Shown piece after piece: positions 16,068 to 24,119 of a stretch of DNA of 64,000 bases (positions are counted from its first letter, which is position 1; every line of letters starts with the position of its first letter). Source of the DNA: Arthrobacter psychrochitiniphilus (GTDB lineage Bacteria; Actinomycetota; Actinomycetes; Actinomycetales; Micrococcaceae). Location of the stretch: contig NZ_QHLZ01000006.1 of the NCBI RefSeq assembly GCF_003185915.1, positions 62,001 through 126,000 on the forward strand. Direction: 5' to 3'. The notes beneath the pieces are model-generated. The model saw only the letters and a program-made list of their open reading frames with translations, did no database searches and was not told the DNA's origin. The position numbers and the translations under genes were made by a program.

Positions 16068-16904
16068 TTAGAGGAAGTACTTCAGGGCTCCTGCGTACCC
16101 GTACTGGTAGCCGGCAGCATTTGGATGGAACGCGTACGGGTTAGGCCCGCCCGGGTAGTTCAGCCAAGGGTTGGCTGAGGGGACGGCGTGTCCGCTAAAG
16201 AGATAAGCCACCGGGACAAATGCCACCCGGTTGGACAGAGCGCTATAAGCGAGCGTGCCATTGAGCAGATCAGCGGCGGCGTTCAAGGCCCGGGTTCCGG
16301 AGATCTGAGTTGGGGTGTATCCCAGAGCGGCCATGTTCTGCGGTTCAAAGAGCCGCGGATAGCCCAGGTACAAAACCTTTGCGCCCGGAGCCTTAGCCTT
16401 GACTGCCTTGAGCATGGAGGTTACCGATTTCGGCAACTTGCTCATGAGATGGATGGAGTTCGCCACGGCACCTTGGCACATGGTGGCAGTTGATGTTGGC
16501 GCAAGGCAGGCCGTGATGGCGGCGGTCCAGGCAACATCGTTACCACCGGCCGTCAACGTGATGACCTTTGTGCCCGATTGCAGATACGGCACTTCCAGGG
16601 TGCGCACCTGATCGGTGGTAAAACCGGCGCAGGCCAGATTCTCCAGGTGGGCGCCAAGTTTAGCGGCCACCCAGGGGCCATAACCGTTGGGGCTCTGGCC
16701 ACAGGCGCCAACCTCGCCGCCACCACCGGAGCCTGCCGAATAAGAGTCTCCCAGAACCGTGTAGATACTGCTTGTTCCAGTGGTGTGGGTGGTTTGTGTC
16801 TGGGCCAGGGCCGGTGTTCCGGCGAAGCCCACAATCATCCCGGCGGAAAGGAGCGTAACAGCTCCTACGCGGGCAGCAATTGACTTTAAATGATGTGTGA
16901 ACAT
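16068..16904 (-). CDS. Secreted SGNH/GDSL hydrolase (lipase/esterase)
   Basis: The 278-aa product has a Sec signal peptide (hydrophobic VGAVTLLSAGMIVGF, cleavage expected after ALA near residue 35). The SGNH blocks are in order: block I VLGDSYSAGSGGG with the nucleophile Ser, block III TAGGNDVAW with Gly/Asn, and block V FHPNAAGYQ with the catalytic His. Four or more Cys in the mature part suggest disulfides, as in Streptomyces-type secreted lipases such as Rv0518-like enzymes. It probably hydrolyses extracellular esters. A TAGCTT box lies 6 nt upstream of the start. Confidence 0.92.
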   Translation of the reverse strand: MFTHHLKSIAARVGAVTLLSAGMIVGFAGTPALAQTQTTHTTGTSSIYTVLGDSYSAGSGGGGEVGACGQSPNGYGPWVAAKLGAHLENLACAGFTTDQVRTLEVPYLQSGTKVITLTAGGNDVAWTAAITACLAPTSTATMCQGAVANSIHLMSKLPKSVTSMLKAVKAKAPGAKVLYLGYPRLFEPQNMAALGYTPTQISGTRALNAAADLLNGTLAYSALSNRVAFVPVAYLFSGHAVPSANPWLNYPGGPNPYAFHPNAAGYQYGYAGALKYFL

Positions 16905-16910
16905 GCCCTG

Positions 16911-16916
16911 AAGCTA
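16911..16916 (-). promoter_or_regulatory. -10 box of a leaderless promoter for the secreted SGNH hydrolase
   Basis: TAGCTT on the minus strand ends 6 nt before the ATG at 16904. Confidence 0.45.
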
Positions 16917-17000
16917 CTCCGAAAAGCCGGGGAGGACTAGACTTTTTAGCAATACTTGAGGGAAAGTCCGCCGCACCCGCGGCGGGTAGATACACACAGT

Positions 17001-17045
17001 AAAAATTGCCCGGGCTGCAACAAAATATGCTGCAGCCCGGGCAAT
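17001..17045 (-). terminator. Rho-independent terminator of pepN
   Basis: Perfect 15-bp arms at 17005-17019 and 17031-17045 are followed on the minus strand by TTTTT. The hairpin lies 16 bp beyond the pepN stop. Confidence 0.88.
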
Positions 17046-17061
17046 GTCACGGCCGGGGTGC

Positions 17062-19611
17062 CTAGCGGTCCGCGGCCTGGGCGCGCAGTGCTCGCACCAC
17101 GGTATCGCGGCTTTCCACGAGCAGGCGGCGCAAGGCCGGCACCTCGGTGCCCAAGGTGGCCAGAAACGCATCCGTAGCATCGAGGGTGGCCTGTGAAACC
17201 AGCTTGACCGGGTACAAACCGGTGATGATGGTGGACGCCGTCTCATAGGACTTACTCTCCCACACCTCCCGGAGAGCACCGAAGTACTTGGCCACAAAGG
17301 GCTCCAGCAGTGCCGTGTCCCAACCCTTCGTAAACCCGTCAATCGCCGCGCGCTGGATTGCATTGGCCCCGTCCCCGCGGACGACGACGGACTCCCACGT
17401 CCCAGCCTTGTTCTCGGCTGTGGGGATGGCTGCGTGGGCGGTGGCTGCCGCAAGTTGACCGTTTTGGGTGTTGTCCAACGCCAGGGCCGCCTCAATGGCA
17501 GCGGCATCCGCCCGGCCACCCGCGGCGAGGGCAATCAGGAACTCCCACTTCATATCGGTGTCCAGGACCAGCTTGTTCAGCATCTTCTCACCGTCAAGGA
17601 GTGCTTGCACACGATCCAGCTGGGCAGGGGACTGGGCCAGGGCGGCGAACGCTTTGACAAACTGCAATTGCGCATCAGTTCCTGCTGCGGCATTGCGTGT
17701 CAGCTCCCACAGCGAATCGGCGGCGGCAATGGCCGTGGCCTGCTGGTGTTCGGGGGCAACATAGAAGCTCAAGGCGGTGCTTAGCTGGCGCAGTAGCACC
17801 ATGATGACTGTTGAATCGCTTTCGTAGCCAATGGTGGCCAGCACAAAGTCAACGTACTCGCGGGCGGGGGTTTCGCCGTCGCGCGTGGCATCCCAGGCCG
17901 AGGCTGACACCAGGGTGCGCGGCAGCGAATCCCGGAAGTCCTTTAGGTGCTCCTTGGCTGTCTGCAGCGAGTGCGGATCGAGGCGGATCTTGGCGTATGC
18001 CAAGTCGTCGTCATTGAGCAGGATCAGTGCCGGGCGCTCCAGGCCCACCAGCTCGGGAACCTCCGTCACGGCACCGTCAACGTCTAGTTCCACCCGGTGG
18101 GTGCGGACCAGTTTGCCGGCGTCCTCACCGGTGGCGGCCAGGTTGTAGAAGCCAATGGCCGCGCGGTGCGGGCGCAGGGTTGGGTGCTCTGCCACAGCGG
18201 ACTGGAGGATCGAGAATGAGGTGATGATGCCGCTGTCCGTTACTTCCAGGGCGGGCTTGAAGGTGTTCACCCCTGCCGTCTCGAGCCACTTTTGTGTCCA
18301 GAGCGAGAGGTCCCGGCCGCTGGCAGCTTCCAACTCCACCATGAGGTCCGGCAGTTCCGTGTTCCCCCAGGCGTGCTTGGCGAAGTAGGCGCGCACGCCG
18401 GCCATGAACTCCTCCTGCCCCACCCAGGCCACGAGTTGGCGCAAAACGGAGGCGCCCTTGGCGTAGGTGATGCCGTCAAAGTTGACCAGCACGTCTTCGA
18501 GATCGTTGATCTCGGCCTTGATGGGGTGGGTGGAGGGCAACTGGTCCTGGCGGTACGCCCAGCTTTTCTCCAGCGAGGAGAACGTGGTCCATGAATCCAC
18601 ATACTTGGTGTTTTCGGCGGCGGCCAGAGTGGACATGAACTCCGCGAAGGATTCGTTCAACCACAGGTCATTCCACCAGCGCATGGTGACCAGATCGCCG
18701 AACCACATGTGGGCGAGCTCGTGCAAAATGGTGATGGCGCGGCGTTCCACAGTGGCATCCGCCACTTTGGAGCGGAATACGTAGCTCTCTAAGAACGTCA
18801 CGGCGCCAGCGTTTTCCATGGCTCCGGCATTGAATTCGGGGACGAACAGTTGATCATACTTGGGGAAGGGGTAAGGGACGCCGAACTGCGCCTCGAAGAA
18901 TTCAAAGCCCTGGCGGGTCAGCTCAAAAACGTTCTCCGCATCCAGGTACTCCATCAGGGATTTCCTGGCAAACACACCCAGGGGCACAATGCGGCCGTTG
19001 GAGCTGGTCAATTCGCTGCGCACACACTCGTAAGGCCCGGCAATCAGGGCCGTAATGTAGCTGGATATTGTCAGGGTTGGCTCAAAATGCCAGGTGGATT
19101 TGCCCTCGCCAGCGGCTTCCGGCACGGGGGTGGGGGAGTTGGAGATGACGTCCCAGTGATCCGGTGCCGTGATGTGGAAGGTGAAGGTGGCTTTCTGGTC
19201 CGGCTGCTCAAACACGGCGAACATGCGGCGCGAATCCGGCACCTCGAACTGGCTGTACAGGTACACCTCGCCATCCACGGGGTCCACGAACCGGTGTAGG
19301 CCCTCACCGGTATTCATAAAGAACGCCTGCGCCTCCACTCTCAGCACGTTCTCGGCGGCGAGGTGTGGCAGCTGGATGCGGACGCCGTCGGAAACCTGCG
19401 CCGGATCAAGGTCCTGTCCGTTCAAAGTGACACGGCTGACGCTTTCCGTTACCGCGTCAATGAACGAGGACGCTCCCTCTGTGGCATTGAATTTCACCGT
19501 GGTGGTGGAGGCGAAGGTGCGTTCCGAGGTGGTCAAGTCAAGGCTCACGTCATAACTTGTGACGGTCAAAGTGGCTGTGCGCTCAATGGCTTCGGCGCGG
19601 GTGAGGTTCAT
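17062..19611 (-). CDS. pepN: Aminopeptidase N (M1 family zinc metallopeptidase)
   Basis: The 849-aa enzyme removes N-terminal residues from peptides in the cytoplasm. The substrate-binding motif GAMENAG lies near residue 260 and the zinc site HELAHMWFGD with the downstream NESFAE glutamate near 300-325. An N-terminal beta domain (YDVSLDL, FASTTTVKF) and a long C-terminal ERAP1-like helical domain are present; length matches actinobacterial PepN. The ATG at 19611 is preferred over the upstream TTG at 19620 because homologues start with NLTRAEA. A strong terminator follows. Confidence 0.96.
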   Translation of the reverse strand: MNLTRAEAIERTATLTVTSYDVSLDLTTSERTFASTTTVKFNATEGASSFIDAVTESVSRVTLNGQDLDPAQVSDGVRIQLPHLAAENVLRVEAQAFFMNTGEGLHRFVDPVDGEVYLYSQFEVPDSRRMFAVFEQPDQKATFTFHITAPDHWDVISNSPTPVPEAAGEGKSTWHFEPTLTISSYITALIAGPYECVRSELTSSNGRIVPLGVFARKSLMEYLDAENVFELTRQGFEFFEAQFGVPYPFPKYDQLFVPEFNAGAMENAGAVTFLESYVFRSKVADATVERRAITILHELAHMWFGDLVTMRWWNDLWLNESFAEFMSTLAAAENTKYVDSWTTFSSLEKSWAYRQDQLPSTHPIKAEINDLEDVLVNFDGITYAKGASVLRQLVAWVGQEEFMAGVRAYFAKHAWGNTELPDLMVELEAASGRDLSLWTQKWLETAGVNTFKPALEVTDSGIITSFSILQSAVAEHPTLRPHRAAIGFYNLAATGEDAGKLVRTHRVELDVDGAVTEVPELVGLERPALILLNDDDLAYAKIRLDPHSLQTAKEHLKDFRDSLPRTLVSASAWDATRDGETPAREYVDFVLATIGYESDSTVIMVLLRQLSTALSFYVAPEHQQATAIAAADSLWELTRNAAAGTDAQLQFVKAFAALAQSPAQLDRVQALLDGEKMLNKLVLDTDMKWEFLIALAAGGRADAAAIEAALALDNTQNGQLAAATAHAAIPTAENKAGTWESVVVRGDGANAIQRAAIDGFTKGWDTALLEPFVAKYFGALREVWESKSYETASTIITGLYPVKLVSQATLDATDAFLATLGTEVPALRRLLVESRDTVVRALRAQAADR

Positions 19612-19887
19612 GCCAGGCAAAGTGATGCCTTCCGTTCGGGTGCGGATGGAACATTGCTGCCAGCGCAGAGGAGCGCCAGCGATTGAAATGATTCTTCCAC
19701 CCTAACCCCGCACCGATTTCATCCGAACGAATTTTTCATAGCCATGTTGCCACCCAGCTGGTAGTGGACGTTCCAGCGGAGACGCGCTAGGGCGCAAATG
19801 GGGCCCGCGGCGGCGGTTTGCCCGGGGGTGTGGCGTGGGGCAGGGTTGGAGGAGAATGGTTGAAAAGGACGAGCAGCGGGGTTTTTA

Positions 19888-20928
19888 GTGGGGGAGCAAG
19901 TGCGCGGTGCAGCGGCGGAACGCCAGTACAACAAGCGGTGGTTGATTGGACTGCTCGGTGGGATGCTGCTCCTGGGGATCCTGGCCGCGGTCTGGATGTT
20001 TACCATTTCCGCACGGCTGCCGCAGGAACTGGCCATCCATTGGAACTCCAAGAACGAGGTGGATGGATGGTCCTCGTTGTGGGGCGTGGCGCTCACCACG
20101 GTCCTGACCATGCTTGGAGTGGGTGGCATCATTGCAGCCCTTGCCGTGCTCGCTCGCGGACAGAACGCCTTGCTTGCCCGGATTGGTGCCGGTGTGGCTG
20201 TGGGGTTGGGGATGGGTGTGGGGGCACTGATGGTTGCCGTGGTGGCAGGCCAGATAGGGCTCTCGGAATCTTCGCAGGCTGAAATTTCGAATCCCGTTAT
20301 GGGCGCGGGCTTGGCGCTGGCAGCTGCAGGAGGTGCCTTGGTGATGTGGCTGTACAAGCCCGGTGAGATGGACAGGAGCCCCAGCCCCGAGGTGCTGGTT
20401 GCCAACAACGAGGCCTCCTCAGGGGACTCAAGCCTTGTTGCGGCGGCGAAGGACCGTGTGGCCAGAGGCGAAACCATGGCCATCAAGGTCTCCATGGGCC
20501 CCTGGGCGTGGCTGTTGAGCGCAGGCGTTGGCGGTGTTGTGGCAGTGAGCACCTATTTCATTTTCCCTGCCTTGGCCCTGCTCGGCGTTGTGGTGGGAGG
20601 CCTGATTTGGGTGTTCACCCGCGGCATCGCGGTGATCAGCGCCGAGGGCGTGAAGGTCCTGGCCTCCGGATTCTTCAAGATCATGCCGTTGAAATGGGAA
20701 GAAATCCACAACGCCACAGTGGAGGACATCAAAGCCATGGACTACGGTGGCTGGGGATACCGGATGAGCGGCGGAGCTGTGGGCTTCATCATGGCCAACG
20801 GGCCCGCCGTGGTCATTGAGGCGGGCTTCCACCAGAGGTTTCTCATCTCCATGCCCAGCACGCTCAAGGCTGCCGAGGCGGCCGCGCTCATTAACGCTTA
20901 CGTCCGCAACACGAAAGTGAAAAACTAG
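19888..20928 (+). CDS. DUF1648 membrane protein, first of a paralogous pair
   Basis: The 346-aa protein has a DUF1648-type segment (RLPQELAIHWNSKNEVDGW, about residues 46-64) between membrane spans. Two further hydrophobic segments (about 68-110 and 130-152) follow. A cytoplasmic linker and another hairpin of spans (about 206-245) lead to a soluble C-terminal domain with KALDYGGWGY-like sequence (MDYGGWGYRMSGGAVGF). DUF1648 proteins have no established biochemical role. The GTG at 19888 is used; a GTG at 19900 with GGGGAG just upstream is a real alternative. The next gene is a paralogue 4 bp away. Confidence 0.75.
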   Translation: MGEQVRGAAAERQYNKRWLIGLLGGMLLLGILAAVWMFTISARLPQELAIHWNSKNEVDGWSSLWGVALTTVLTMLGVGGIIAALAVLARGQNALLARIGAGVAVGLGMGVGALMVAVVAGQIGLSESSQAEISNPVMGAGLALAAAGGALVMWLYKPGEMDRSPSPEVLVANNEASSGDSSLVAAAKDRVARGETMAIKVSMGPWAWLLSAGVGGVVAVSTYFIFPALALLGVVVGGLIWVFTRGIAVISAEGVKVLASGFFKIMPLKWEEIHNATVEDIKAMDYGGWGYRMSGGAVGFIMANGPAVVIEAGFHQRFLISMPSTLKAAEAAALINAYVRNTKVKN

Positions 20929-20932
20929 CATC

Positions 20933-21928
20933 ATGACCTTTGACGGCAGCCATGACGTACCCAGCGCCCGGCACCTTGACGCCCGGGCGCTGCGGTTCGC
21001 CCTGATCTTTCCCGGATTACTGGCTATAGGGCTGGTGATTGGCGGGCTGTTGGTGGGTGGCGATCTTCCTGACGGAGTGGAACTGCCGTGGGGCGGGGGC
21101 GCGGTTTCTCTGCCTGTATTCCTGAGCGTGGGAGTGGGGACAATACTGGTGCTGGGCGCCGGAATTGGCGGGTGGGGAGCCCGCACCACCTTGCCAGGCA
21201 CCGGCCGCCGAGTTCTCTTAGGCACAGCCATGGCCCTTCAACTGGCCAGTTGCACCTTGTTTGCCGCGGCACTATTGGGCCAATCCAGTCAAGGCCCGCT
21301 GCCTGCGGTGCGAGTGGATGGCTACGTGATGCTCATGGGTTCCGGATTGGCAGCCGCCATGGGCGTGGTCCTGGCCTTGACGTTCAAACCCGATGAGCAG
21401 TGGACCCGAGCCGATGATGCCGCCTTGGCGGGGATCCTTGACAGTGCCCAGGATCCTGCGGCGGCGCACGATCAGCTGGCCTACTTCCTCCATCCGCGCG
21501 GATCCGTGACCATGATGATCCTGTTGTTGGCGGTGCTCCCCGGCTCTTTGCTGGCACTGATTTCCCCGTGGATACTGCTGGGACTGCTGGCGGCGGCCCT
21601 GCTGCTCGTGGCCATGCTGTGTGCCACCGTTCACGTGGACCGCCAGGGGCTGACCGTCAAGATTCTGGGTTTCATCCCCGCTCTGGTGGCACCTTGCGAA
21701 GAGATTGCCGCAGCAGTTTCTTTAGACATTGTTGCCAAAGACTACGGGGGTTGGGGCCTGCGCAAACACAGCGGAAACGCAACCTTTTTGAGCTACTCGG
21801 GTGCCGCCGTGGTCCTTCGAATGAACGACGGCGCAAAGGTTGCCGTCAGTGCCCCCAACCTTGACACGGCCGATGAACTCTCCGAAATCCTCAACCGCCG
21901 GGCCGGAAAACCGCCAACACAGCGCTGA
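20933..21928 (+). CDS. Multi-span membrane protein, second of the paralogous pair
   Basis: The 331-aa protein has about six hydrophobic segments and the same C-terminal soluble domain as its upstream neighbour. It reads KDYGGWGLRKHSGNATF where the neighbour has MDYGGWGYRMSGGAVGF, and both continue into a strand-loop-helix (AVVLRMNDG, then LDTADELSEIL). The DUF1648 signature itself is not recognisable here, so the two have diverged after duplication. It begins 4 bp after the neighbour's stop, with no strong ribosome site, so coupling is likely. Function unknown. Confidence 0.7.
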   Translation: MTFDGSHDVPSARHLDARALRFALIFPGLLAIGLVIGGLLVGGDLPDGVELPWGGGAVSLPVFLSVGVGTILVLGAGIGGWGARTTLPGTGRRVLLGTAMALQLASCTLFAAALLGQSSQGPLPAVRVDGYVMLMGSGLAAAMGVVLALTFKPDEQWTRADDAALAGILDSAQDPAAAHDQLAYFLHPRGSVTMMILLLAVLPGSLLALISPWILLGLLAAALLLVAMLCATVHVDRQGLTVKILGFIPALVAPCEEIAAAVSLDIVAKDYGGWGLRKHSGNATFLSYSGAAVVLRMNDGAKVAVSAPNLDTADELSEILNRRAGKPPTQR

Positions 21929-22024
21929 GCAGGGCCGGGCGGGTAGCAAGTGGCAGCGGCCAAAGCATGCCCCGGCCATAGGTAGGCTTGTGGCGGTACT
22001 CAATCCCAAAACGAAGGAATCCTC

Positions 22025-22498
22025 ATGCGCGTTCACATCGCAACCGACCACGCCGGCATGGAGCTCAGCGCCCACCTCATCACCGCTCTGGCAGCCAAGG
22101 GCTACGAGATGGTTGACCACGGCCCGCAGTCATACGACGCCGAGGACGACTACCCCTCCTTCTGCATCAACGCAGCCCTCGCCGTGGTGGCCGACCAGGC
22201 AGCAGGCGTAGACGCGCTGGGCATTGTGCTGGGAGGCTCCGGCAATGGCGAGCAGATCGCGGCAAACAAAGTCAAGGGCGTCCGTGCAGCACTGGCCTGG
22301 AACCTCTCCACCGCCCAGCTGGCCCGCGAGCACAACAACGCCAATGTTGTGGCTGTGGGCGGACGCCAGCACAGCGTTGAGGAGGCCACCGAAATCATTG
22401 AGGCCTTCCTAGCCGAGCCCTTCAGCGATGCCGAACGCCACGTGCGCCGCATCGGCAAGATCGCCACGTACGAGACCACCGGAGACGTTGTCGAGTAA
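22025..22498 (+). CDS. rpiB: Ribose-5-phosphate isomerase B
   Basis: RpiB interconverts ribose-5-phosphate and ribulose-5-phosphate in the pentose phosphate pathway. The 157-aa protein shows the family order: N-terminal VHIATDHAGMEL with the phosphate/ring-opening His and Asp, the HGPQSYDAEDDYP loop, the GIVLGGSGNGEQIAANK substrate loop, and REHNNANVVAVGGR. The catalytic Cys of the E. coli type is replaced in the LGGSGNGE loop, as in mycobacterial RpiB. AAGGA precedes the ATG. The gene is directly followed by the Nei-type glycosylase without a gap. Confidence 0.95.
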   Translation: MRVHIATDHAGMELSAHLITALAAKGYEMVDHGPQSYDAEDDYPSFCINAALAVVADQAAGVDALGIVLGGSGNGEQIAANKVKGVRAALAWNLSTAQLAREHNNANVVAVGGRQHSVEEATEIIEAFLAEPFSDAERHVRRIGKIATYETTGDVVE

Positions 22499-23449
22499 AT
22501 GCCTGAGGGACATTCGGTGCACCGCCTGGCGCGGCAGTTCAACGACGTGTTTGCTGGCTCAGTGCTGGCCGTATCCAGCCCGCAGGGCAAGTTTGCGGCT
22601 GGCGCGCGGCTGATTGACGGGCAGGCGCTGGAGCGGGCAGAGGCCCACGGCAAACAAATGTTCCTCACTTTCTCGCATGAGCTGATCCTGCGGGTCCATC
22701 TTGGGCTCTACGGTGCCTGGGACTTTGGCGGAGACTCCACCTTTACGGGAGCCTCCAGTATTGGTGCGCCCCGGCGGATCGGAGAACAGGAAGTCGCTGG
22801 GGACTCCGGCGGGTGGGGCCACGGTGGACCGCCGGAGCCCAAGGGTGCCGTGCGGGTTCGGCTGGTCTCCGCCCACGGCTGGGCCGATCTTCGCGGGCCA
22901 ACCGCCTGCGAGGTTCTCACGCCTTCCGAGGCCGCTGTGGTGCGGCGAAAGCTGGGCCCGGATCCGCTGAACAACCTGCCCGGGGACGGTGGAGAATTTG
23001 GCCGGCGGATCCGCAAAAGCATCACCTCCATCGCCCTGCAACTGATGAAGCAAGAGGTGCTGGCCGGGGTCGGAAATGTGTACCGCGCGGAGGTGCTGTT
23101 CCGTCTGGGCTTGGACCCGATGCGGCCAGGCAAGAGTCTGCAAGTGGAAGAGGCCCGGGCGCTCTGGGAGGACATTGCCAAGATTATGGCCGACGGCGTC
23201 CGTGACGGGCGCATCATCACCACTGAATTGGGGGACCGGCCTTCAGGGCTGGGCGCAGCTGTGGGCCGCGGGCTCGATGCTGCTCTGCTCGGAAGCCGCC
23301 CCAATAAGGATGTCCCGGTGCAAGACGCGCATTATGTGTACAAACGTGTTGGTCAGCCCTGCCGGCATTGCGGGACCGTGATCGCCATGGCTGAGCTCGG
23401 TGGCCGAAAGCTCTATTGGTGCCCGCACTGCCAGAGCGGAAAGGCCTAA
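22499..23449 (+). CDS. nei: Fpg/Nei family DNA glycosylase (Nei2-like)
   Basis: This base-excision repair enzyme removes oxidised bases and nicks the abasic site. It starts with the catalytic N-terminus MPEGHSVHR (Pro2 as Schiff-base nucleophile, Glu3). The H2TH region includes MKQEVLAGVGNVYRAEVLF near residue 180-200, and the C-terminal zinc finger is CRHCGTVIAM..CPHC. The 316-aa length includes an insertion of Gly/Pro-rich sequence around residues 80-125 that is larger than in E. coli Nei. The ATG follows the rpiB stop directly. Confidence 0.92.
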   Translation: MPEGHSVHRLARQFNDVFAGSVLAVSSPQGKFAAGARLIDGQALERAEAHGKQMFLTFSHELILRVHLGLYGAWDFGGDSTFTGASSIGAPRRIGEQEVAGDSGGWGHGGPPEPKGAVRVRLVSAHGWADLRGPTACEVLTPSEAAVVRRKLGPDPLNNLPGDGGEFGRRIRKSITSIALQLMKQEVLAGVGNVYRAEVLFRLGLDPMRPGKSLQVEEARALWEDIAKIMADGVRDGRIITTELGDRPSGLGAAVGRGLDAALLGSRPNKDVPVQDAHYVYKRVGQPCRHCGTVIAMAELGGRKLYWCPHCQSGKA

Positions 23450-23493
23450 ATGCCGGAGAATCAACGCACTTTTGAGTTCCTTCGAGCGCCGAT

Positions 23494-23523
23494 TTGCGAG
23501 ACTGGCAAAGTGGTTGATAGTGT
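23494..23523 (+). promoter_or_regulatory. Candidate promoter for tRNA-Gly
   Basis: TTGCGA at 23494-23499 and TAGTGT at 23518-23523 are spaced by 18 bp, about 44 bp upstream of the tRNA 5' end. Confidence 0.5.
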
Positions 23524-23566
23524 TACGGAGTTGTTCCGGCGAAAGCCCACAACAGCCCCGAAATAC

Positions 23567-23640
23567 GGGGGCGTAGCTTAATGGTAGAGCCTCAGTTTTC
23601 CAAACTGATGACGCGGGTTCGATTCCCGTCGCCCCCTCCA
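23567..23640 (+). tRNA. tRNA-Gly (anticodon TCC), CCA encoded
   Basis: The acceptor GGGGGCG pairs with CGCCCCC, the anticodon stem TCAGT pairs with ACTGA around loop TTTCCAA, which gives TCC. The T-arm CGGG-TTCGATT-CCCG is intact and CCA is encoded at 23638-23640. Confidence 0.96.
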
Positions 23641-23650
23641 TGCAGTAACG

Positions 23651-23679
23651 AGTCCCTGGCCATCTGGCCGGGGACTTTT
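23651..23679 (+). terminator. Rho-independent terminator of tRNA-Gly
   Basis: AGTCCC-T-GGCC pairs with GGCC-G-GGGACT around ATCT and is followed by TTTT, 10 bp after the tRNA. Confidence 0.85.
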
Positions 23680-23697
23680 GCGTTCCCGGCTGCTCCG

Positions 23698-23759
23698 AGG
23701 AGGTAGTTGTTATGTTTGGAGGCCTGTGGACAGGCCTCCAAACATAACAACTACCTCCT
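23698..23759. repeat. 62-bp near-perfect palindrome with symmetric mini-ORFs
   Basis: Two perfect 30-nt arms (23698-23727 and 23730-23759) flank a 2-nt centre (GG). Each arm contains AGGAGG, then 8 nt, then ATG. Each strand therefore carries an ideal ribosome site and an 11-codon ORF across the centre (plus strand 23712-23747, MFGGLWTGLQT; minus strand MFGGLSTGLQT). It lies between tRNA-Gly and tRNA-Pro. No T-run follows, so it is not a standard terminator. No transposase is nearby. Confidence 0.9.
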
Positions 23760-23957
23760 GGACGCTCTGGCGCCGGCTGCGACTGGGCCAGCGGCCGGAG
23801 AACGTAAGGCAACAGCGGCGGGTGAGTGCCCGGCGTCGTGCCTCAAAAGCCGCTACTTACGAGCGATTCGCTACGCGCCACGGGCCGTGAAAAGCACCCC
23901 GTAAACCCCCGATTGTGCATCTGGGTACTTTTGCCCGTAGACTGTTCCGGGCAACTA

Positions 23958-24030
23958 CGGGGCGTAGCGTAGTGGCTAGCGCGCCTGCTTTGGGAGCAGG
24001 AGACCGCAGGTTCGAGTCCTGTCGCCCCGA
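23958..24030 (+). tRNA. tRNA-Pro (anticodon TGG), CCA not encoded
   Basis: The acceptor CGGGGCG pairs with CGCCCCG, the anticodon stem CCTGC pairs with GCAGG around loop TTTGGGA, which gives TGG, and the T-arm contains GGTTCGAGTCC. The discriminator is A at 24030 and no CCA follows. TAGACT at 23938-23943 is a possible -10 box. Confidence 0.95.
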
Positions 24031-24119
24031 CTTCAGCATTATTCGGTTCACGGTTGGTCAGTGACTGCCCATGTGCTGGGCCTAAATATCCATCAACAGA
24101 CCATCAGGAGTACCACGCT

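Noticed and set aside
23450..23581. 44-codon ORF starting right after nei
   Set aside because: It contains the tRNA-Gly promoter and ends inside the tRNA gene; no ribosome site or similarity.
23243..23812. 189-aa minus-strand frame covering nei 3' end and tRNA-Gly (GATGIEPASSVWKTEALPLSY)
   Set aside because: That peptide is the well-known false translation of the antisense strand of tRNA-Gly. The frame also runs through the palindrome and the nei zinc finger.
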